The notes under the pieces: model-generated
The model's database searches: none
Seen by the model: the letters and a program-made list of their open reading frames with translations, nothing else
What the model was told of the DNA's origin: nothing
Position numbers and translations under genes: made by a program
Shown: piece after piece, positions 14,365 through 22,339 of the stretch
Position numbering within the stretch: the first letter of the stretch is position 1
Layout of the letters: the number at the start of each line of letters is the position of its first letter
Virus record (IMG/VR): IMGVR_UViG_3300026130_000395
Coordinates: 1-24,712 of that record
DNA length: 24,712 nt
Strand: one strand, 5' to 3'
Origin: a virus

Positions 14365-14500
14365 GATTCACCTTTTTACTAATGTTTCTGAACTTCTCAT
14401 AATAGTACAAATGACGAACATACGCAACAGCTTCTTCGGGCGTCACTCGACCTTCCTCAATCAGCTTTTCACAATATTTTAGCCACTGTACTCTTGTCAT
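14339..14500 (-). CDS. 53-aa protein, first gene after an early promoter
   Basis: 53 residues starting MTRVQWLKYCEKLIEEGRVT, then PEEAVAYVRHLYYYEKFR, predicted as two helices. ATG 14500 has a GAGAGAG ribosome site; an in-frame ATG at 14512 would add four residues (MREQ) but has no ribosome site. It lies about 20 nt after the predicted transcription start of the TTGACA-N17-TATGAT promoter. Small early phage proteins often target host machinery, but nothing specific is visible here. Confidence 0.62.
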   Translation of the reverse strand: MTRVQWLKYCEKLIEEGRVTPEEAVAYVRHLYYYEKFRNISKKVNHGLRRNTR

Positions 14501-14526
14501 TTGCTCTCTCATCAATCTATATTTAG

Positions 14527-14555
14527 ATCATAGAGTAAAGTGCCTTACCTGTCAA
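14527..14555 (-). promoter_or_regulatory. Sigma70-type promoter of the small-gene, oxygenase and clpP operon
   Basis: Perfect TTGACA (14555-14550), exactly 17 nt spacer, then TATGAT (14532-14527) on the minus strand, in the only 70-nt gap of this part. It should drive the genes from 14500 to clpP, ending at the hairpin at 12300-12280. Confidence 0.78.
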
Positions 14556-14570
14556 GACTTTTTTAAAAAT

Positions 14571-15113
14571 TTATACTATCATTGCTCTATCGCGCCATCG
14601 TTCATCTACCCAATTCACAATAATACTCGTTCGGTTGCTTGTTAATGGAGATAGCGAGTGTAATTCTTTGCCGGTATTTGCGAAAAACCAACCAGCATTT
14701 TTTATTGCCTGTGTTTCTGTTTTTCCTAATGTAGTACTTACATTTGTATCAGATAGATATATTTGTATAGTTGCGAGTTTTGCTGGGTCATCGTAATGTT
14801 CTACCAGATAACTGTCTTTGGCATCTTTACACAATTCTATTCTGGTTCCAAGATTAGTAAAATCTGTTCCACATATATCACTAAACATTTTTTTCACAAT
14901 GTTGCTGTCAAACAATGTACATACTTCTTGAAAACTAGAATAGTCATACTGATTCATGTATATTCTATCCATCCTACAAATTCTAGTTTTTTCTAATTTG
15001 AAATATTCAAAATGTTCAGATTCAGCTATTATTCTATCTGCTAAATCTGTCATAAAAAAGTTTTGAAATGTCCAATAATCAAATCCAACATTATGTTTTT
15101 GTAAATTTACCAT
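14571..15113 (-). CDS. 2OG-Fe(II) oxygenase (prolyl-4-hydroxylase-like fold)
   Basis: 180 residues. The double-stranded beta-helix motifs are in order: EHYDDPAKLATIQIYLSD with H106 and D108, GWFFANTGKELHSLSP with H152, and NRTSIIVNW with R161. The first three bind Fe(II) and the Arg binds 2-oxoglutarate. Small oxygenases of this type are frequent in cyanophages and other marine T4-like phages. The hydroxylated substrate is unknown. ATG 15113 overlaps the 262-aa gene by 7 nt without a clear ribosome site, so coupling is likely. Confidence 0.78.
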   Translation of the reverse strand: MVNLQKHNVGFDYWTFQNFFMTDLADRIIAESEHFEYFKLEKTRICRMDRIYMNQYDYSSFQEVCTLFDSNIVKKMFSDICGTDFTNLGTRIELCKDAKDSYLVEHYDDPAKLATIQIYLSDTNVSTTLGKTETQAIKNAGWFFANTGKELHSLSPLTSNRTSIIVNWVDERWRDRAMIV

Positions 15114-15895
15114 ATATTATTTTTATCAAATATCAATTTGCCTTCTGTCCAAGTCCAAGGGCCAGAAGTTACATAGTCGGATGCGACACATAATTCATCC
15201 ATGAATTTTTCTGTAGTTTGTTCCATCTCAGCAAATAAACTTTTTCCATTTTTTATTTCAAACCGACGATGTACTTTATCATCTATCTTTAACTTTCTGG
15301 TTCGGGCATGTTTAGACACATTTTTAAAAAAAGTGCTCATAAATGCTGTATGGTCTTTCACGGAATCTGAAAGCGCATAATCAGCAAGCATTATTAAACT
15401 TGTATCCCAGTTTTTGTAATACTGCTTCAATTGCTCTACAGTACGTATTTCATCATACTTCAAAAAATCAGGTCTTAATCCAAAATCAGGCAAATCCCAC
15501 TGACATAGTACATGTGTTAATCCCAAAGGACGAAACAACGAAAATCTATCCGACCCAGGATGAGGATTCCATTTGTCTATATTGCTATCAAATTGAAATT
15601 GTATTGGAGCAAGTAATCCATCTTTGTATATACTACTGCCTATAACACACCATTTATGTAATGTAAATAATCCGTCCCATCTATCTGCTATATCATATCT
15701 TGTAGAATTTATATAATCGTTGTTTTTGATATCAGACAATATAACATTAAATTTTTGTCGTAGATAATCTGCCGAATCAATACTACATATTTTTTCTAAT
15801 GTGTCAATGTCTACATTAGCGATACTCACTCTACCTTCTTTTAAATATTCATTTATTTCTTCGTCTGTTGTGAGTAAACGTTGTTGTCTTTTCAT
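15107..15895 (-). CDS. Unknown phage protein, 262 aa
   Basis: I do not recognise a family. Visible features are a WNPHPGSDRFSLFRPLG stretch (about 109-125), a cluster of Trp and Phe residues around it, a basic segment KHARTRKLKIDDKVHRRFE (about 196-214) and a C-terminal GPWTWTEGKLIFDKN. No signal peptide or membrane segment is seen. It overlaps the 56-aa gene by ATGA and the oxygenase gene by 7 nt, so the three form one unit. It could supply or present the oxygenase substrate, which is speculation from gene order. Confidence 0.8.
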   Translation of the reverse strand: MKRQQRLLTTDEEINEYLKEGRVSIANVDIDTLEKICSIDSADYLRQKFNVILSDIKNNDYINSTRYDIADRWDGLFTLHKWCVIGSSIYKDGLLAPIQFQFDSNIDKWNPHPGSDRFSLFRPLGLTHVLCQWDLPDFGLRPDFLKYDEIRTVEQLKQYYKNWDTSLIMLADYALSDSVKDHTAFMSTFFKNVSKHARTRKLKIDDKVHRRFEIKNGKSLFAEMEQTTEKFMDELCVASDYVTSGPWTWTEGKLIFDKNNIW

Positions 15896-16062
15896 GGATG
15901 CTTATGAATCATATAAAGTGTTTCGTGTACTATTCCTACTATAGTGTGAATAGACACACTAGGATATTTTTTGTGTAAAGTATCAATCATTGCTTCAATA
16001 TCTATTGTACTCAATGACATGCTCATTACATCGGTCACTATTTTACTAGCGTAGTCTTTCAT
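15892..16062 (-). CDS. 56-aa protein of unknown function
   Basis: 56 residues, MKDYASKIVTDVMSMSLSTI..., ending MIHKHP. The sequence is helical and methionine- and isoleucine-rich, without membrane segments. A GGGAGAG ribosome site precedes ATG 16062, and the stop overlaps the next ATG as ATGA, supporting a real coupled gene. Its coding sequence contains a perfect 7-bp inverted repeat (15942-15961). It fills what would otherwise be a 218-nt gap. Confidence 0.7.
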   Translation of the reverse strand: MKDYASKIVTDVMSMSLSTIDIEAMIDTLHKKYPSVSIHTIVGIVHETLYMIHKHP

Positions 16063-16113
16063 TGTACTACTCTCCCGCCGAAGTATATTTTTATTATATG
16101 TGTATTTAGATTC

Positions 16114-16611
16114 TTACACTTTTTCTACGGGAATATGACATTTTTCAAGGAATTTAATACCATCACTAGAGCGATAGTCGTTGCGATAATATACCTCTTT
16201 AATACCTGCTTGATATAGTGCTTTAGCACAATCAATACAAGGACTATGTGTGATAAAAATAGCAGCACCGTCGCCCGACTCGCCAGACTTCGCTAATTTT
16301 GAAATAGCGTTGGTTTCAGCGTGAAGAACTTCATCTTTACTTTTTAAGCAATATCTGCCTATCTCGTCTTTATAAGGATACATGCTTTTTCTCTGTGCTA
16401 CCGACAACGATGCCATATGCTCATAGTCATCACGAAGATAAATTCTATGCTCACACACATTCTCCCAACCACTAGGCATGCCGTTGATACCAATTGATAT
16501 AATACGGTCGTCTTTTACTACAATTGCACCTACTTGAAGACGAACAGCATACGACTCTTGTGCGAATCGTTCTGCTGTGTCCATGTATGCTACTTTCCAG
16601 TTATCTTTCAT
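16114..16611 (-). CDS. dCMP deaminase
   Basis: 165 residues. The zinc-site motif HAE (97-99) and PCIDC (124-128) with C125 and C128 match the cytidine/deoxycytidylate deaminase family, and the length is close to the T4 cd product. The insertion between strands (CEHRIYLRDDYEHM...) carries further His and Cys residues, as in phage dCMP deaminases. The enzyme converts dCMP to dUMP for dTTP synthesis and is usually under dCTP/dTTP allosteric control. The start overlaps the 109-aa gene by ATGA. A ComE-like deaminase is the alternative, but the phage context favours dCMP. Confidence 0.9.
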   Translation of the reverse strand: MKDNWKVAYMDTAERFAQESYAVRLQVGAIVVKDDRIISIGINGMPSGWENVCEHRIYLRDDYEHMASLSVAQRKSMYPYKDEIGRYCLKSKDEVLHAETNAISKLAKSGESGDGAAIFITHSPCIDCAKALYQAGIKEVYYRNDYRSSDGIKFLEKCHIPVEKV

Positions 16612-16937
16612 TTACTTTTTATCCATCCTTTCACACCTGCCAATCTAGCCATGAATGCGTCTTCTTCTGAAAATAATATAATCTGGTCTTTCTTCAGATA
16701 GTATGGGGAGCTAACATTACGAAGTAACATCAATAAATCGTCCGTGCTTATCTTTTCATTCAAATCAACCGACCACGAACCCATATGTTTATGTAGTATT
16801 GAATGTCCTTGTCTGGTCAATCTCAATGTCTTGCTGTTTAAGAACAATCTTATTCGGTCAATATCCACGCCTTCAGACTCAAGATAATCACTTATCTCAA
16901 GCTGGATTCTGGCCGGTTCTATTGATTGTTTCGCCAT
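16608..16937 (-). CDS. Unknown phage protein, 109 aa
   Basis: 109 residues: [20 protein letters not shown], a [21 protein letters not shown] stretch, and [19 protein letters not shown] at the C-terminus. No known family is recognised. The segment '[22 protein letters not shown]' could form a beta-helix DNA-binding element, but this is weak. It begins 41 nt inside the upstream gene and ends at the dCMP deaminase ATGA. The C-terminus '[11 protein letters not shown]' is reminiscent of short phage proteins acting near DNA metabolism genes. Confidence 0.72.
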   Translation of the reverse strand: MAKQSIEPARIQLEISDYLESEGVDIDRIRLFLNSKTLRLTRQGHSILHKHMGSWSVDLNEKISTDDLLMLLRNVSSPYYLKKDQIILFSEEDAFMARLAGVKGWIKSK

Positions 16938-17199
16938 CTGTTAGTTTTACAACCGTAAATTTGTTTGTGTTGAATTTTTTGTTTAAACGGTCAGCAAGAT
17001 TAAATGCGTGACCACTATTACTGAATGATACTTTTTTATACTTAGGTCCTGGATAATCTACCAAGGTGTTCAATGTACGCAAATTGATAGGCTTACCCTC
17101 ATAGAACACGGCATAGATAGCATCCGCCTCCAGTACTTGCTCTGCGTTGTAGTTTCTGTCGTTTAATTCTACTATGATAGTGGGTTTTGGTCTCGCCAT
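16897..17199 (-). CDS. Unknown phage protein, 100 aa
   Basis: 100 residues with an ordered alpha/beta pattern: [20 protein letters not shown], then [35 protein letters not shown] and a [13 protein letters not shown] strand. No family is recognised. The ribosome site AAAGGAG lies partly inside a 7-bp AT-rich inverted repeat (17214-17232). The 3' end overlaps the next gene by 41 nt. Confidence 0.75.
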   Translation of the reverse strand: MARPKPTIIVELNDRNYNAEQVLEADAIYAVFYEGKPINLRTLNTLVDYPGPKYKKVSFSNSGHAFNLADRLNKKFNTNKFTVVKLTDGETINRTGQNPA

Positions 17200-17213
17200 C
17201 AGTTCGCGTCTCC

Positions 17214-17232
17214 TTTACTATTATTTAGTAAA
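17214..17232 (-). repeat. Perfect 7-bp inverted repeat over the ribosome site
   Basis: TTTACTA and TAGTAAA are separated by 5 nt. In the minus-strand transcript the second arm runs into the AAAGGAG ribosome site of the 100-aa gene. The stem is AT-rich and weak; it may be an operator or nothing. Confidence 0.35.
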
Positions 17233-17251
17233 AAACGCAAAAACACCATAG

Positions 17252-17689
17252 TTAATTTTTTAAACGCTGTATTTCGTGATTGGCTTCCCATTCAGACATG
17301 AATGGTCCACTATATGGATGCTTTTCTAGGGTCTCTATCTTTGGACAACTCCAGTTAAGCCAACCAGCGGTGTCTGTTTTTATAGCATAGAAGCCAGCGG
17401 CTTGTATTGTTTTGCTAGACTCTGATTTTTTGAACAACGGCAACTTTTCATGTTCTACCACAACACCTTTCTTGTATCGTGTTGGGAAGCCATTTACCGT
17501 AAACATATCAGTTTCAATCTGTTGTTTGTCGGCTTGTTCAAATTCATCAAATGATTCTAATATTGTTGTCTTATTATTCCTATTGTCAAAGAATTCAAAT
17601 CCATCATCACAGGCACGAAGTGTGCCTACTTTGCCATATTTGTCTGTTACTATCCAAAACTTATCAGGGATAACAACCTGAGCATTCAT
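17252..17689 (-). CDS. Unknown phage protein, 145 aa
   Basis: 145 residues. KFWIVTDKYGKVGTLRACDD forms a beta-rich start, FNGFP-like TVNGFPTRYKKGVV is in the middle, and GPFMSEWEANHEIQRLKN closes the protein. The region FYAIKTDTAGWLNWSCPKIE has two Trp residues near its single internal Cys. No known family is recognised. AGAAGGTTAGAT precedes the ATG, directly after the protease gene, so the two genes are co-transcribed. Confidence 0.78.
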   Translation of the reverse strand: MNAQVVIPDKFWIVTDKYGKVGTLRACDDGFEFFDNRNNKTTILESFDEFEQADKQQIETDMFTVNGFPTRYKKGVVVEHEKLPLFKKSESSKTIQAAGFYAIKTDTAGWLNWSCPKIETLEKHPYSGPFMSEWEANHEIQRLKN

Positions 17690-17691
17690 AT

Positions 17692-18900
17692 CTAACCTTC
17701 TTGATTTTTTAGAAACTCTTTTAAATTCATTAATGGCAGTGCCACATCAATAGGTCGTAGCATACCGCCTGCTTCGTTTCGGAGAACAGTCATCTTGACT
17801 ACCTCTCCTGGCTTTTTACCTAAGACTATTTTAATCATATCTATTGTGCCTGTCAACTGTTTATCGTCAACCGTTTCTATATAATCACCTTCTTTAATAC
17901 CCGCAAATAAGGCATCAGAATCATCAGGAATAGTTGATATTTTAACCGTTGAAGTAAATCCATTTTCACGCACATTCAACCAATCATCCTGTGATATATC
18001 TTCCATCTTAAAATCAATAGCTGCGTAGGTAGATTCGCCAAATTGTAGAATCTCATTGATAGATTTTTCTGCTTGCCATCCAGCAATCATTAAAGACACA
18101 CCCGCATAAGCCGCGCTGTTTGTACCTGGGTCAAGTATAGCGTCAACTACACCAACCACCTTGCCATCCATGTTAAGCAATGGACCACCACTGTTGCCTT
18201 TATTCACTACCGTATCAGACTGTATCATGAACTGAAATCGGCGAATCTGCCAACGGTCAAGTGCTGTAATGATACCAGAACTCATGCTCCAAGGCAACGA
18301 TAATCCATGGCCAATTGCTACTACTGGGTCGCCTTCTCTTATCTCATTATGGTCAGCCCATTCCAATGCCTTCCAATCGTTGAAGTCATTTCGTTTGACT
18401 CTAAGAACTGCTAGGTCAGCAATCTCATCATATCCTACTATTCTAGCAGGATAATCCCATGCGGTCATCAAATCATTAATTACTAAGTTTGTTTGCTCAC
18501 TATAGTTTATAGCCGTTTCTACCACATGATGATTTGTTACAACATACGCATAATCATCATCCACTTTAACGAACCAACCTGTGCCTATTGCGTTTTCTTG
18601 AGGAACTTCTCTACCAGCTTCTTTTAGTTTTCTCTCATATTCCTCAGTCAATGATATACGAATAAAAACTACACTTTCTTTACCTTCAGTTACTACCTTT
18701 GATACTTTGTTATCAAGTGTTGGTTTATTATTTGCCTGTGTTGCTTTATCAGTCACAACCGATAACTCAGTGTAAGTAGTTTCTAGCGCGTCCTCTATGT
18801 CGGATAACTTTAAACCAACGTGTAACGAAACAACACCCACGACAAACATCAGTAGAATGATTTTCCATTTTGGTAACGCTTTTTTCACGAGTGTCCTCAT
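17692..18900 (-). CDS. HtrA/DegP-like serine protease, membrane-anchored, with PDZ domain
   Basis: 402 residues. A basic N-terminus is followed by one hydrophobic helix (about 13-30), so the protein is probably anchored in the inner membrane with a periplasmic catalytic part. The trypsin-like triad is intact: H125 in TNHHVV, D162 in ADLAVL and S237 in GNSGGPLL. A single PDZ-like domain lies at about 292-385 (FAGIKEGDYIETVDDKQLTG). One PDZ and a membrane anchor make it DegS-like in layout. HtrA proteases degrade or sense misfolded envelope proteins; DegS starts the sigmaE stress cascade. Role in the phage is unknown: envelope quality control or altering host stress signalling. GGAG precedes ATG 18900, just after a terminator. 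Confidence 0.9.
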   Translation of the reverse strand: MRTLVKKALPKWKIILLMFVVGVVSLHVGLKLSDIEDALETTYTELSVVTDKATQANNKPTLDNKVSKVVTEGKESVVFIRISLTEEYERKLKEAGREVPQENAIGTGWFVKVDDDYAYVVTNHHVVETAINYSEQTNLVINDLMTAWDYPARIVGYDEIADLAVLRVKRNDFNDWKALEWADHNEIREGDPVVAIGHGLSLPWSMSSGIITALDRWQIRRFQFMIQSDTVVNKGNSGGPLLNMDGKVVGVVDAILDPGTNSAAYAGVSLMIAGWQAEKSINEILQFGESTYAAIDFKMEDISQDDWLNVRENGFTSTVKISTIPDDSDALFAGIKEGDYIETVDDKQLTGTIDMIKIVLGKKPGEVVKMTVLRNEAGGMLRPIDVALPLMNLKEFLKNQEG

Positions 18901-18916
18901 TTAGTATTTCTCCATT

Positions 18917-18941
18917 AAAAAAGCCCCTAGTTATAAGGGGC
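18917..18941 (-). terminator. Terminator hairpin containing the exonuclease stop codon
   Basis: GCCCC (18941-18937) and GGGGC (18927-18923) form a 5-bp GC stem, with extra A-T closure possible, followed by TTTTTT. The TAG stop of the 5'-3' exonuclease lies at the loop-stem boundary, so the 5' arm encodes the last residues of the protein. Confidence 0.8.
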
Positions 18942-19916
18942 ATTTAAATATTCAGCGTGGTCTTGCGCTCGCTCAGCTATTCTAGGCAAATCATGTTTCC
19001 CACAGAATCGCATAAACTGCATACCAACCTGCGACTTACGGTCTTTCTGTACTTGTTCAATGATTGTCTCATCAAGTACTTGTTTAATATCTTCTGGTTG
19101 TGCTGTTAAATCAATAAGCATACGATTACGCTCATAATCTTCCAGCACACGGTGCTCTACATTCTCATGGTCAACCCAGCGTTGTAACATAAAGTTATTC
19201 CAGTTGAAGCCTTTATCATTCTTATCAGCGAATGCTTCTAGAAGACCAACTTTGTTTTTACTACCTTTCTTGCGTACACCTGGATATGCTGAAAAGATAT
19301 TATCTGAGGTATCGCCACGAATACATTTTTCAAATAGTAGATATTCAGGGTCTTCTAGTACTTTAGGTTCACCAGTCTTCTTATTCTTAACAGGTTGTCC
19401 TTTCTCATTAAAGATGCCGCGTGTAGTGATTAGCTCTCCGCTGATACCATTGTATTGCTCCACGTTGTCAGTGAGCAGTTGATAAAAATCACTATCGCTA
19501 CTTACAATAACATGTTTATCTTCTGGATGATTCTGAATCCAACGAGCAATGAAATCATCTGCTTCGCATCGTTCATGCCTAAGAATTGTACAATTTGTCT
19601 TCTCACGAATGAAATCTTGAAATTCAGAGAGTGCATCCCAGAATTCTTGTTCTTCCTGTTGCTCTTTCACTGATTTGGCGGCGCGAATCTCGGCACGATT
19701 ACGCTTGTATGGCTCATATACATCTTTGCGCCAGCTACGACCTTCCAGACAAAATACAACATGGGAGCCATTTTGCTCACGCCATACTTTGTTAATGCTG
19801 TTGAACATAATAGTGTATGCCATGCCAATTTTCATTGACATATCATCACCTCGGACAACATGGCGCGCTCGGGCGAACATGTTTGCTGTATCTACTAGTA
19901 TGTAAGTATGTGCCAT
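18927..19916 (-). CDS. 5'-3' exonuclease / flap nuclease (T4 RNase H type)
   Basis: 329 residues, near the length of T4 RNase H. D9 in ILVDTANMF, RSWRKDVYEPYKRNR (about 60-74), CEADDFIARWI (E118, D120, D121) and SSDSDFYQLL (D141, D143) are the metal-binding motifs of the FEN/PIN-like family. CIRGDTSDNIFSAYPGVRKKG is the helix-hairpin-helix-type region with further Asp residues. The enzyme removes RNA primers and 5' flaps in replication. The usual Asp of the VFDGG motif appears as Cys (VFCLEGRSW), with Glu two residues later. The start shares a base with the 233-aa gene (TAATG), and it ends in a terminator. Confidence 0.88.
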   Translation of the reverse strand: MAHTYILVDTANMFARARHVVRGDDMSMKIGMAYTIMFNSINKVWREQNGSHVVFCLEGRSWRKDVYEPYKRNRAEIRAAKSVKEQQEEQEFWDALSEFQDFIREKTNCTILRHERCEADDFIARWIQNHPEDKHVIVSSDSDFYQLLTDNVEQYNGISGELITTRGIFNEKGQPVKNKKTGEPKVLEDPEYLLFEKCIRGDTSDNIFSAYPGVRKKGSKNKVGLLEAFADKNDKGFNWNNFMLQRWVDHENVEHRVLEDYERNRMLIDLTAQPEDIKQVLDETIIEQVQKDRKSQVGMQFMRFCGKHDLPRIAERAQDHAEYLNAPYN

Positions 19917-20617
19917 TATTTACCTTCGTAAAATTGTTTGTATGCGTTGTGCGCAGTGTGTAGCCACGCTCGTAAACGACCAATATCTGTTACTGGTCCT
20001 TGTCCAAATATCTGATATAGGTCATCCAATGTATGATGCGTATCATACACAATGTCGTGTAGTATACTTGTCTCTTTTCTGTTGACCAACACTTCATGTT
20101 GTTTTATATTATAGATGGTCTGTTCTACATTGTCAACTTCTTCTACCAGTTCATATACTTTATTTCTGTCATGTGCATATAAGATGATTTTTTCATCTAA
20201 TCTTTTGTAAGGAGTAAATATAGAACATAAATCTGTATCAGCGGAGTTAAGTTGCTCTACCATTCGTATATCAGAATTAGATTTCAAATGCATAGCCGTA
20301 CATATTGGCCAAGTTTGATTTATCAGCCGAGGATTATCACCGGGAATTGGCAATGGGACTTCTGCTAATGCATCTGTTTTGAACTTTATGCCACTTCTCA
20401 TAATGTCATTCAAATGTCCTGCCTTAAATAGTAATCCTATCAAAAACGGTTTACCAAACTGAGACATACTGATTTTCATATAAGAAAGTTGACCATCATC
20501 TGTCATAGTAACATCATCATGTGAGTTATTAAACCAAGCATATAATATCTTATTCAATACTTCACTATGATGACCTACTTCCGCAAGAGTGAAAAAAAAC
20601 TGACGTTGATTAAACAT
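19916..20617 (-). CDS. Unknown phage protein, 233 aa
   Basis: 233 residues. The first part (MFNQRQFFFTLAEVGHHSEV) is hydrophobic but not a signal peptide. There is a VPLPIPGDNPRLINQTWPIC stretch in the middle and a helical C-terminus (RLRAWLHTAHNAYKQFYEG). No known family is recognised. It is joined by one-base TAATG overlaps to both neighbours, between the 91-aa gene and the exonuclease gene, so a DNA-replication link is possible but unproven. Confidence 0.78.
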   Translation of the reverse strand: MFNQRQFFFTLAEVGHHSEVLNKILYAWFNNSHDDVTMTDDGQLSYMKISMSQFGKPFLIGLLFKAGHLNDIMRSGIKFKTDALAEVPLPIPGDNPRLINQTWPICTAMHLKSNSDIRMVEQLNSADTDLCSIFTPYKRLDEKIILYAHDRNKVYELVEEVDNVEQTIYNIKQHEVLVNRKETSILHDIVYDTHHTLDDLYQIFGQGPVTDIGRLRAWLHTAHNAYKQFYEGK

Positions 20618-20892
20618 TACATTTCTTGTGCTGAAATATTACGACATAACTCAGTGAACCATTGGTCCACAATCTCTTCTTGACTTTCACCAATGTAACC
20701 AGCTTGAACAAGTTGTCTTACAAATAATTCATTCCAGTCCAACTCAAAGTAACCATTCCCTGGCTCGTTTTTGTCAATTGTTACATTAACAACGCGGACA
20801 TACGGCTCTCCACGAGCCGTTGCCTGGTCTTTTTCGCTAATACTTTGAACTTCTTCTTTTGATTTGAATAAGCTCTTTAGCTTCTTAAACAT
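20617..20892 (-). CDS. Unknown phage protein, 91 aa
   Basis: 91 residues. The lysine-rich start MFKKLKSLFKSKEEVQ is followed by GEPYVRVVNVTIDKNEPGNG, FELDWNELFVRQLVQAGYIG and EEIVDQWFTELCRNI. The middle 'GYFELDWNELFV' and 'WF.ELCR' pattern looks like a conserved small protein of T4-like marine phages, but I cannot assign a function. GAGGATTAAC precedes the ATG, immediately after metK. Confidence 0.78.
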   Translation of the reverse strand: MFKKLKSLFKSKEEVQSISEKDQATARGEPYVRVVNVTIDKNEPGNGYFELDWNELFVRQLVQAGYIGESQEEIVDQWFTELCRNISAQEM

Positions 20893-20893
20893 G

Positions 20894-21982
20894 TTAATCC
20901 TCTATCTTTTCCCATGGAACATCTTTATCACCGAAGTGACCATATACACATTCTTTACTATACTTGGTAAAGTTGAATAAGTCAAATCTTTTTATGATGC
21001 CATACGGTGTTAGGTCAATCGTGTCAATCCAATTGCGGATTTCAGTTTCATTGCCATCACTGACAATATACACAGCCATTGGCTCTTTAACGCCAATAGC
21101 GTATGATAGCTGGATTTGACATTCAGATGCCATGCCCTTAGCTACGACATTCTTCGCAAGCCAACGAGCCATATATGCGGCTGAACGGTCTACTTTAGTA
21201 CCGTCTTTGCCGCTAAAAGCGCCACCACCATGTGGAGCATAACCGCCATAAGTGTCCACGATAATCTTGCGTCCTGTAACACCAGCGTCACCATCAGGCC
21301 CCCCGATAACAAAGTTGCCAGTAGGATTAAGATATAGTTTGGTTGTTCCTTCACGATACAAGTCTCCTAATTCTTCAACAATAGCCTGTTTAGCAAGTGC
21401 TTTAGCTTCGTCTTGTACTCCTTCTCCATGTTGCGTAGACACTACTACCGCAGTCGCATACACTGGCTTACTATCAATATATTGAATAGATACTTGTGAT
21501 TTAGCATCAGGGCCAAGTACATCTGGCTGTGCTTCACGCTTTTTATCAAGATTCTTTAGTATCTCATGGGCATAGTGAATAGGTGCCGGCATCATACTAG
21601 GCGTTTCTTTAGTTGCGTAACCAAACATAATGCCTTGGTCACCTGCGCCGAAATCATCTGTGCCTAGCGCAATATCACCAGATTGCGAATGAAGTAGATT
21701 AGTTACTTGTACATGCTTATGATGGAAGCCATCTTGCTCGTATCCAATGTCTTTGATTACACGGCGTACAATACGCTCTACTTCGGCAGGTGACACATTG
21801 AAGTTCTTAACTTCACCAGCTAGTACTACTCTGTTAGTAGTCACTAACGTTTCACATGCGACACGAGTTGTTTCGTCACCTGCCGCTAAGCCAGCATCTA
21901 CAATCGCATCACTGATTTGGTCCGCCACTTTATCAGGGTGACCTTTACTTACGGATTCACTCGTAAAAATATAATCGCTCAT
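20894..21982 (-). CDS. metK: S-adenosylmethionine synthetase
   Basis: 362 residues (384 in E. coli). [18 protein letters not shown] holds the catalytic His and Asp, [16 protein letters not shown] is the adenosine-loop motif, and [20 protein letters not shown] is the triphosphate-binding glycine-lysine motif. All three domains appear complete. The enzyme makes SAM from methionine and ATP. AAAAGGAAAC precedes ATG 21982. The gene is 14 nt after the SnoaL-like gene behind a sigma70 promoter. A methyltransferase-like gene lies just upstream. Extra SAM may support methylation of phage DNA or a secondary modification, or restore SAM; this is inference. Confidence 0.96.
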   Translation of the reverse strand: MSDYIFTSESVSKGHPDKVADQISDAIVDAGLAAGDETTRVACETLVTTNRVVLAGEVKNFNVSPAEVERIVRRVIKDIGYEQDGFHHKHVQVTNLLHSQSGDIALGTDDFGAGDQGIMFGYATKETPSMMPAPIHYAHEILKNLDKKREAQPDVLGPDAKSQVSIQYIDSKPVYATAVVVSTQHGEGVQDEAKALAKQAIVEELGDLYREGTTKLYLNPTGNFVIGGPDGDAGVTGRKIIVDTYGGYAPHGGGAFSGKDGTKVDRSAAYMARWLAKNVVAKGMASECQIQLSYAIGVKEPMAVYIVSDGNETEIRNWIDTIDLTPYGIIKRFDLFNFTKYSKECVYGHFGDKDVPWEKIED

Positions 21983-21996
21983 TTTGTTTCCTTTTA

Positions 21997-22323
21997 TTAA
22001 TTCTTAAATGCGTCAACCCGAGAAATTTTTTCACCATCAAATGTTAGTACATCAATGACATTCAATTCAAAATCTTTAGATTCGCTTGATACTTTAATAT
22101 GACAATATGCTCTATTTGCATTAACGGCTATGTCCAACACTACAATTTTAATGTCAGACACATTTGCCCATATATTTTCATTTGCAGACACAACTTCGTC
22201 AATTCCAGAAACTGACAAATCCCAATCTGTCAACGAGATGTTATCGGTTAATAGAGAACGAAATTGTTCAGAGTCTTGAGCATTCCATAACTGAAAATAC
22301 TTATTTACTACGTGTGTGTTCAT
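21997..22323 (-). CDS. SnoaL/NTF2-like protein
   Basis: 108 residues. [20 protein letters not shown] helix pair, then [17 protein letters not shown] and a run of beta strands ([21 protein letters not shown]) ending [21 protein letters not shown] fit a cone-shaped NTF2-like fold. Family members include ketosteroid isomerases, polyketide cyclases and non-enzymatic binding proteins, so no reaction can be given. AAAGG precedes ATG 22323. It is the first gene of the metK operon. Confidence 0.72.
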   Translation of the reverse strand: MNTHVVNKYFQLWNAQDSEQFRSLLTDNISLTDWDLSVSGIDEVVSANENIWANVSDIKIVVLDIAVNANRAYCHIKVSSESKDFELNVIDVLTFDGEKISRVDAFKN

Positions 22324-22339
22324 ATTACAACCTTTTATG

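Noticed and set aside
16093-16098. TATAAT upstream of the 56-aa gene
   Set aside because: No acceptable -35 element lies 16-18 nt upstream, so a promoter is not supported.
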